The notes under the pieces: model-generated | What the model was told of the DNA's origin: nothing | Database searches by the model: none | Seen by the model: the letters and a program-made list of their open reading frames with translations, nothing else | Part shown: positions 1 through 8,100 of the stretch, piece by piece | How positions within the stretch are numbered: the stretch's first letter is position 1 | How the letters are laid out: the number at the start of each line of letters is the position of its first letter | Translations under genes and position numbers: made by a program | Assembly (NCBI GenBank): GCA_013824615.1 | Contig: PNOC01000039.1 | Location: forward strand, 1 to 33,630 | From: Thermodesulfovibrio sp. | GTDB taxonomy: Bacteria > Nitrospirota > Thermodesulfovibrionia > Thermodesulfovibrionales > UBA6898 | Direction of reading: 5' to 3' | DNA: 33,630 nucleotides

Positions 1-984
1 CGCAAACACCCCTTCTGGGAGTTTTCCGAGCGCATTCTTTTTCTGGCCCGGCGTGGTTCGAGGGCGGTCGGAAGGATCGCGGGCATAATAGATCGCCGTA
101 ATAATGAGACCCATAACGAAAAGATGGGTATCTGGGGATTCTTCGAATCTGCTGATGATCAGGAGGCTGCTGCTGCCCTCTTTTCTGCCGTGGAGGCGTG
201 GGGCCGGCAGAAAGGGATGACCTTCCTCAGAGGCCCTCTCAGCCCGTCGATGAATTATGAGACAGGGCTGCTCATCGATGGCTTCAATTATCCGCCTGCT
301 GTGGGTATGATGTATAACCCGCCGTATTACCTGAGGCTGATCGAAGCGTGCGGTCTCATCAAAGAGAAGGACCTGCTGGCCTTCCTGCTGGATGGCGAGT
401 ACCGGCTGCCCGACTGGATGGAACGGCTCGCTGAACGGACTGCTCAAAAAAAAGGTGTCCGTATCAGGCACGTTGACCCGAAGAGAATGGATGCCGAGTT
501 CGACCTGATCAGGCAGATCTATAATGACTCCTGGTCCGGCAACTGGGGTTTTGTCCCCCTGACTGTTAATGAGATGCGGGACATCCAAAAAAGTGTGAAG
601 CCCTTTGCAGACCCGGGCCTGGTATTCTTCATGTATTATAATGATGAACCTGCGGCGGTCTGTGTCATCTTCCCTGACGTCAACCCTTTGCTGAAATGCC
701 TTAACGGTCGTATCAGCCCGCTCGGCCTGCTCAAGGCGCTCATCCATTGGCGAAAGATCAAGGGCCTGCGGCTGCTGATGTTCGGGATCAAGGAGAAGTA
801 CCGACAACTGGGGCTTCCCATGCTGGCCTTCCACCACATCTATGAGGTTGCGAGGAAACAAAAGAAATATCAGAATCTGGAGATGGGCTGGACCCTTGAG
901 GACAACGAGTCGATCAACTCCTTGATCGAAGAAGCCGGCGCAAAAAGATACAAGAAATATCGCCTCTTCAGAAAATCTTTATAA
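1..984 (+). CDS. YghO-like GNAT-fold protein, 5' end outside window
   Basis: The reading frame is open from the first base, so the gene begins upstream; the first internal ATG is at 124, but the residues before it (for example HPFWEFSERILFLARR and VGRIAGIIDRRNN) belong to the same protein. This N-terminal pattern, followed by GFFES, FLRGPLSPSMNYETGLLIDGF and a second acetyltransferase-like half (residues near NDSWSGNWGFVPLT), is typical of a family of about 370-residue GNAT-like proteins related to E. coli YghO. No substrate is established for the family. The C-terminus (EEAGAKRYKKYRLFRK) looks complete. It sits 230 bp upstream of a lipoprotein gene and the lipid synthase operon, separated by a repeat element, so a functional link is only suggestive. 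I am confident of the gene and its truncation, less so of any enzymatic role. Confidence 0.85.
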   Translation, partial: RKHPFWEFSERILFLARRGSRAVGRIAGIIDRRNNETHNEKMGIWGFFESADDQEAAAALFSAVEAWGRQKGMTFLRGPLSPSMNYETGLLIDGFNYPPAVGMMYNPPYYLRLIEACGLIKEKDLLAFLLDGEYRLPDWMERLAERTAQKKGVRIRHVDPKRMDAEFDLIRQIYNDSWSGNWGFVPLTVNEMRDIQKSVKPFADPGLVFFMYYNDEPAAVCVIFPDVNPLLKCLNGRISPLGLLKALIHWRKIKGLRLLMFGIKEKYRQLGLPMLAFHHIYEVARKQKKYQNLEMGWTLEDNESINSLIEEAGAKRYKKYRLFRKSL

Positions 985-1013
985 TCTACTCCGGATTACC
1001 CGCCCGGAATATT

Positions 1014-1160
1014 AGCAGGCCGTTGAGAAAGCGTTCCTAAAGCCTTAGTTGTCATTCCCGCGCAGGCGGGAATCCATTATTATCAAGAAAACTTGGATCC
1101 CCGTCTTCACGGGGATGACAACCGTTCTTGTAGTAATGTAGTTTTTCAACAGCCTGTTAG
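1014..1160. repeat. MITE-like element, copy 1 (147 bp)
   Basis: The element is bounded by imperfect inverted repeats: left end AGCAGGCCGTTGAGAAA at 1014-1030, right end TTTTTCAACAGCCTGTTAG at 1142-1160. Between them are two palindromes: ATTCCCGC/GCGGGAAT at 1054-1073 and ATCCCCGT/ACGGGGAT at 1097-1116. A second element with the same ends, the same two-hairpin layout and nearly the same length (148 bp) lies at 30180-30327. It encodes no transposase, so it is a non-autonomous or REP-type dispersed element. Its right end lies 14 bp before the promoter of the next gene. Confidence 0.75.
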
Positions 1161-1173
1161 AATAAGCAGCGGG

Positions 1174-1202
1174 TTGACGTTGGCCGTTACCGCGGATAAA
1201 AT
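1174..1202 (+). promoter_or_regulatory. sigma70-type promoter of the 1215 lipoprotein gene
   Basis: TTGACG at 1174-1179, a 17-base spacer and TAAAAT at 1197-1202 form a near-consensus -35/-10 pair. Transcription should start near 1209, only about six bases before the ATG at 1215, so the mRNA would be nearly leaderless; no Shine-Dalgarno sequence is visible. It could also feed the downstream lipid synthase operon. Confidence 0.55.
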
Positions 1203-1214
1203 AGAAAATACCAA

Positions 1215-2060
1215 ATGAATATAAAAACAACTGAACGAATATATCGAGCCTGCATCCTTGCGGTGATGATAGTACTGGGTATGAGTGTGGCCGGCTGCTC
1301 CCACAAAGCAGCGAGGCTCTTCGCCCGGACGCAACCCGACGGCTGGAATGCCCAACCCATCTCGATCGTCTGCCGTTTTGCCCCCGATGCCGACCTGGAC
1401 CCCGCAACGCGAACTCCTGTTGGGGACGAGGGATATTATCTCTATATCCTGAACGAAGCTGCCGATTGGAACTACAGCGATGCATCGTCGCTTGTCTTTT
1501 CAATCTGGCAGCGTCCGTGGGCTCATAGCTGGCTGATCCTGGAAAGTCCCCGGGACCGCCTGGAATTTGGCCACACCGGAGACCTCGGGATAACGAAACC
1601 GCGCTTCCACGATGGCGTATATCAGAAAATCCGGGATGAGGATCCCAATCCTATCGCTTATTTGTGGCAGACGATGTCAGACGGCCAATTACAGATCGGC
1701 AAGCCGAATCGCCCCCCCACGTTTGTCTGGAGAATGCCGATTACCAAACGACGGCATCAGTTGATACATGACTATGTGATGCAGCGGAAGTATGACCAGT
1801 TCGGCGTGAGGACGAATAACTGCACCGATTTTGTGGCAGAGGCCGCGGCGCTGGCGGGCATTAACCTGATTCACCGCATGCGCCTAACCGTGCCGCAGGA
1901 AACAAAGGTTATGGGCAAGACGCTGCGTGTCTGGACGGATCCCCAATACCGCATATTGGAGTACAGCACGCCCGAGGTTCTGGATGCTGATCTGCGCCAG
2001 CTTGCCCGGTTAGGTATCGGGAGTGATGTCACTGAGTGGTACCTGTCATTGAAGTCGTGA
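1215..2060 (+). CDS. Lipoprotein with permuted papain-like (His...Cys) motif, paralogue 1
   Basis: A 281-residue protein with a signal peptide ending in the lipobox SVAGC (Cys28), so probably a lipoprotein. The conserved core PDGWNAQPISIVCRFAPDAD and VGDEGYYLYIL is followed by AHSWLILES and, near residue 200, NNCTDFVAEAAALAG. A histidine before a cysteine of this kind is the arrangement in circularly permuted NlpC/P60 or LRAT-like (papain-fold) enzymes, suggesting an amidase, peptidase or acyltransferase of the envelope; this is a motif-level inference. It is closely related along its length to the protein at 32084-32902. It precedes the megasynthase gene by 58 bp with no clear terminator, so co-transcription is possible. 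The ATG at 1215 is needed for a full-length signal peptide; the next Met (residue 18) would leave it too short. Confidence 0.8.
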   Translation: MNIKTTERIYRACILAVMIVLGMSVAGCSHKAARLFARTQPDGWNAQPISIVCRFAPDADLDPATRTPVGDEGYYLYILNEAADWNYSDASSLVFSIWQRPWAHSWLILESPRDRLEFGHTGDLGITKPRFHDGVYQKIRDEDPNPIAYLWQTMSDGQLQIGKPNRPPTFVWRMPITKRRHQLIHDYVMQRKYDQFGVRTNNCTDFVAEAAALAGINLIHRMRLTVPQETKVMGKTLRVWTDPQYRILEYSTPEVLDADLRQLARLGIGSDVTEWYLSLKS

Positions 2061-2118
2061 CGATCTCGCTGATACCTGGTGTATCGGAGGGGATTGATCC
2101 AATTGGCGCCTGTCTTTC

Positions 2119-5100
2119 ATGGGTGAACGTATGGCATTAAAGCAGAGGCCTGACATAACGAATGACGTAGTGCCCCAGAGAGAGACTGAGAAGAGGGCTG
2201 CTGTCCTCGGGTTCGTCTGGAGGCCTGAGGAGATCACCCCACCGGTGATCGGGATGGCCCGGCGAACAGGCAGCAGGGCTATCTTCGATCTTTCCATGAT
2301 GGGAGTTGAGGGGTTACGTTCTCTTTTATTAAAAGCGGATCCTTCCTGCCAGGTCAGGGATATCAGGATTTCTGCCGCTACCTTCCTTGATCCATCGTTG
2401 GGACAGCTGCTTCAGGAAACAGGGATCCGGGACATCTGGGTAGACTGCCTTCCCCCGTTTTTCCAGGGAGATCCTTTAACCTTTATACAGAGATTAAGGG
2501 AATTGTCAAAAGACTATCGTTGTTTCCCGATCATCGGAAGCCTGGATCTCCTTGCAGAGATTTTCAAGGACAGTTCCGGCATCGGGAGCATCGTGCTGAA
2601 AGGATGCGAGGCTGCCGGATTTGTGAGCAGTGAGACGACCCTGTCTCTCTACGCAGCTGCCAGAGAAATGCTGCATCCAGACCCGGAGGCTTTTGATATT
2701 TTCATATGGGGAGGGGTCTCCACTCCTGAGGCCTCAGCGGCATTCCTGACGACCGGGGCCAGGGGTATTGTCTTCGAGAGCGTCCATTGGCTGACCGACC
2801 TGGTGGCCATTGATGAGCTTCAGCGCCAAAGGCTCTCCAGCCTCCGTCTGGATTCTACTGATCTGGTTGGTCTGGATCTTCAGGTCCCCTGCCGCCTTTT
2901 CAACAAGGGCAACTCTCTTGCCTTCACGGAGATCAGGAAGTTCGAGGACACGCTCTGCGGCGCAGAGATTACCAGGGAAAGCCGTTGCTCTTTCGCAAGC
3001 CGTATACAGGACAGGAGCCTTCACCCTCTGGGGAGCCACTTCAGCAGGGACGAGGTAATACCTCTGGGGGTGGAAGCTGTCTTTGCTTCGTCTTTCGCTG
3101 CGCGCTTTGGGACTGCAACAGAGGAGGCCGTGAAGGCCTTCATGGACGAGATTCATAACGTATGCCTTCTGGCCGAGGTGAAAAAGAATTGCTTTCTGGA
3201 CAGTCCTGCAGCCGGAGAGATGGGAACCAGGTACCCCTTTATCCAGGGGGCCATGTCCTGGATTACCGATCTCCCGGAGTTTGCCTCAAGGGTGGCCGAT
3301 GCCGGCGGGCTGCCGACCATCGCCCTTGGCCTGATGGACGCCGAGACCCTTGACCAGAGGCTGGGACGCCTGCCGGAGATCATGGAGGGGCGCCCTTATG
3401 CAGTGAATGTCGTCTCGCTGGCAGAGAACCCTTTCAGGGAGACACAGCTTGCCTGGATAAAGAAACAGAGACCCCGTTTTGTTGTGATCGCAGGCGGTGA
3501 TCTCACCCCCATAAGAGAATTGATAGCATGCGGCATTGGCGTAATATATATCGCTCCGGATGAGGCCCTGTTGAGGCTCGCCCTTGAAGCGGGCGTGAGA
3601 TATGTGGTCTGCGAGGGGTATGAGGCCGGCGGCCACGTGGGGCAGCATAGCACCCTCACCTTTGCTCAAATGGTGCTGGATCTGAAGCAACGCACGCCAT
3701 CCCTGCTTCAGGGGTGTCGCGTGATCCTTGCAGGGGGAATCTTTAATCGGGAGACCGCCTTTATGGCTGCCATGCTCGGCGCGGACGCCATCCAGATGGG
3801 GACCGCCTACCTGGCCGCCCCCGAAATCGTTGAAACAGGAGCCCTGACAGCGCTCTATCAGCGACTGATTCTGAAAGCGCCTCCGGGGGGAACTGTTGTT
3901 TCAGGCCAGGACACCGGGCTTCGGGTGCGGTCCTTGCGGACCCCAAGAGTGGAGGCTATTTTAGCCCTGGAGAGGGAGTTTGCAGCAGGCCAGAAGGACG
4001 AGTCCTCCTTCCGTTTGAAAATGGAGGAGATGGCCGCGGGCAGTCTCTTTGCCGCGGCCCGGTGCATGGACCGGACAGACGGGGCAGTTCTGGATGAGAG
4101 TGACTGTCTGGAACGCGGGCAGTTCATGAGCGGAGCCTGCGCCGGATTCATCCATGATCTCCGGAAACTGCAGTCCTTTCATCTCGAACTGGCCGAAGGC
4201 CCTCTACTGCTGCATCAGCCGGTTGTGGGATTGATCAGGAAAACACTGGAACCTCCAATGCCCGGTGCCGGTGGACTGACGCGAGTCGCCCACAGCAGAG
4301 ACTATTGTGCAGCAAACTATGGTGCCAATAGATATAGCGAACGGATTGCCATCACCGGGATGAGCATACTCAATGCCCTGGGCAATAGTCCGGAGGAAGT
4401 CTGGGCTGCAAGCCTGGCCATGAAAAGCGGGATTACCCTGGTGCCTCCTTCACGCTGGGATCAGGTGCTTTTTTATGATTCCCGGCCGCATGTCCAGGAC
4501 AAGACCTACTGCAGGGTGGGAGCCTTCCTGGATTTTCAGGTCTCCCGTAATGAACTCGGGATTCCCCCCCATGATTTCCGGACCATGACCGAGGCGACAA
4601 AGCTTACCCTGTGGCTGGCGGACAGGGCCATCAAGGCCTCCGGTATCCTGGAGTCGGATATTCCGCGTGAAAGAATCGGCGTCCTCATCTCCCAGAACTC
4701 GGGAGAGGCGGCAGGGGCACTCAACGATACCATAATCAGGGCTCATGTTCATGATATTCTCGGCGCTGTCCAGAGGGCCGTGCACCTCACGCCGGACCAG
4801 CGGAGCGCCATCGAACGGGAGGTGAAGTCAGGGCGCATAGCACCCGACGATACGACACTCCTGGGCAGACTCAACTCGGCTGCGGCCGGTTTCATCTGCA
4901 ACCGGTACGGCTTTATGGGGCCAAGTTACTCGGTATCCGCAGCGTGTGCAACCTCATTGGTTGCACTGCACAGCGCCATCCAGATGGTCCGGACCGGCAT
5001 CCTCGATGCCGCCATTATCGGCGGGGGAGAAGAGACCCTCAACCAGATGCATTTTCTCGAATTCTCGGCCATTGGAGCACTCTTCGGTATAACCGGGAAG

Positions 5101-8100
5101 GAGCGACCCCCTCACGAAACCTCCCGCCCCTTCGACGCTGAAAGAGACGGGATGGTCCTCGGCGAAGGCGGAGGGATGATTGTCATCGAGCGGGAGAGCG
5201 TGGCCCGTGCCAGAGGGGCGCGCATTGATGCCGTTATTACCGGCATGGGGGCAAGCAATAATAATCTGGGCATGGTGGAGTCCTCCAGCGTCACCCAGGA
5301 AATGGCTATCCGTGCATCGTTCCAGGGGCTGCCCTATGGGCCTGAGGCAGTGGACCTGGTGGAATGCCATGCCACGAGCACACGGCAGGGAGACGTGGAG
5401 GAGATTCATGCACTGAAGACGTTTTTTAATTTCTCCAGGCGCACGGTGCTCACTTCATTCAAATCCCAGATCGGACATACGCTGGGTGCCTCAGGCATTA
5501 ACAGCCTCATTCGGGGAGTGACGGCAATGCAGGCGGGGGTCTTTCCTCCTACCCTTAATTATATGCAGCCGGATCCGGATATGGCGATGGAAGGCTCGGG
5601 TCTCCTCATCGCCCCTCAGCCGCTGGACTGGAAGGGAAGGGCAGGCCATCCAAGAAGGTTTCAGGTCAACGCCTTCGGGTTCGGAGGTTCCAACTATGTT
5701 GTGCAGGTGGAGCAGGCCATGGATGAGGCGGATACGGTCATGGTCTGCCCAAGTCAATCACTTGGTCAGCCACTTGAGCATTCACTGAATCAGTCACTGA
5801 ATCAGTCAATCCCTCAGCCGGAATTGTCAGTTCCGCCGCTTGCCTTTGTATTCCCTGGACAGGGTTCACACTATGCAGGAATGGGACGGGAGCTCTACGA
5901 GACTTTTCCTGTCATCAAAGAATGGATGGACCGGGCTGCAGCTTCAGCGGATTTCGACCTCCTTCACTTATTGTTCCACGACCAGGAGGAAAATCTTCAG
6001 AAGACACGATGGCAGCAGCCGGCCCTGTTTGTATTGGAGCACGCCATGGCCCGATATCTGATGACTCTTGGAATCCGTCCCGTGGCGATGGCAGGCCATA
6101 GCCTGGGCGAGCTGATCGCCTTGTGTCTGGCCGGTGTCTATTCCCCGGAGGACGGGTTTCGGATCGTGAACAAGAGGGCGCTCTGCATGGACAAGGCAGC
6201 TGCCATGAACGTGGAGCCCGGCGTTATGGCGGCCGTGGACGCCCCCCTGGATCTGCTGAAAGATATGATGCAGGGACGGGAGAATGTCCACATCGGCAAT
6301 ATCAATTCACCGAACCAGATTGTCCTCAGCGGCAGCACCGCGGCGGTCAGGGATCTTGGAAAGCAACTGAAAGAAATGGGTTACCGGGCCACCTTCCTGC
6401 GGGTCAGTATGGCCTTCCATTCTCCTGTCATGAAGGTCATTCATGACGAGCTCGAGGCATACGTTGCCGCTATTCCTTTTCATGCTCCGCAGATTCCTGT
6501 TATCTCGAACACGACCATGGCACCGTATCCATCAGATCCGCAGGAGATCAGGCGCATCCTCATGGCCCACCTGGAATCTACAGTCCACTGGATGCATAAT
6601 GTCCAGACTCTCTGGAATGTATACGGCGTCCGGCATTTTCTGGAGGTTGGCCCCGGTGATATATTAAGCAATCTCATCAGTGACACTCTTCCTGAGGCAA
6701 CCTGCATCCAGACCTGCATACCCGCAGCAGAGGGCATCACCTACAGGACTGCGCTTGCTCAGCTCTTTGCTCAAGGTCACCTGAAGGCTGACAGCGAACC
6801 GGGGGTTGTGTCCCTCTCTGCATGCGGTAAGTCTCCGGCATCTGGCTGCAACATACCGGACAGCAAGGCCTCTCCTGCTGCAAGGCCGGGGCAGCCGGAC
6901 CATATAGAAGCGCTTATACAGATCATCATGGAGACGACAGGCTTTAACAGGGATGAAATCAAGCCTGATATGGATCTCAGAAGGGACCTCTCGATTCGTT
7001 CCAGCCGTCTGCCGATAATCATGGATGCAGCGGAACGGCATTTCGGCATCACGATCGAACTGGAGGATTTCATAGGCCTCCGCACGGTGAGGGAGATTGC
7101 GGAGAAGATTTCCGGCATAGTTGCCGTGAAGGACGGAAAAGAGAGCTCGAACCAGCCGGGGCTGCAGCCTGCGTTTAGGGGAACTGAATCAGGCTTAATT
7201 CACGACCAAACCCTGAGGCCCTTGCAGGATGAGGCGGGTTTAAAGCGGCTTGTATTCAGGAGCGTTCCGCTGGAGTTGTCGGCATCTGCGCCAATAAAGC
7301 TCGGCCAGGGCGAGTCGGTGATTTTCTTCTCGCCTGATAGGGATAGTGCCGGGGATGACGATATTGTCAAAAATACAGAAAATATATTCCGCCAGGATTA
7401 CGGGATTGATACGATTCCAATGCTGTTCATGAAAATGGAAAATGACGGAAAAGCCGGCGAGGGAGGTCATGATATTTTTTCTGATGAAGGTTCTTACAAG
7501 GCGGCAGAGAAGATATCGGGCCTGACGTCCCTGGCGGGCATGGTTATAACCTTACCTGAAGGCTGGTCGAAAAAGTTAACAGGTGCAGCGGATGTTTCCC
7601 GGCTTTTGAGGTGGCTGTTGTTACCGTTAAAGGCCTTTCTCCGGTCACCTGCAAGGAAGTTCGTCCTGCTGGTGCATTCCAGGGAAGATGCCGAAGCTCA
7701 CGGTCGGCTGCTCGTCGAAGGCATGCTCGGACTTTTTCTGAGTGCTGCGCAGGAACACCCGTCGGTCCAGTTTCGGACACTGGAAATAGCGAGGGAAGCA
7801 GGTGGGGAAATCGGGAGAGCTGCCGACCTTCGCAGTGCAATCCGCAGCGCGCTTGACAGGGGATACCCTGTGGTGGAGATCATCCATCGTGATGGAAGGG
7901 TCTATACCTCGGAGGGTTACGTGGCCCACTCGGTCTTCGGAGATTCGGAAGGTCTGGTCCTTAGCCCTGGAGATGTCATAGTCATGTCCGGCGGCGCAAC
8001 CGGGATCAGCGCCCACCTGGCCCGCAGTCTGGCGCCTTTTGCGCCCAGACTGATTTTTCTGGGGAGGACCGCTCCCGATTCAGACGGCGCCAGGGCGTCG

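Noticed and set aside
1051-1118. CRISPR-like repeats
   Set aside because: The palindromes are dispersed singly or in pairs across the window with no regular spacers, so they are REP/MITE units.
1045-1503. Minus-strand open frame of 152 codons
   Set aside because: It runs through the MITE-like repeat and the antisense of the lipoprotein gene, has no ribosome site and no protein-like composition.
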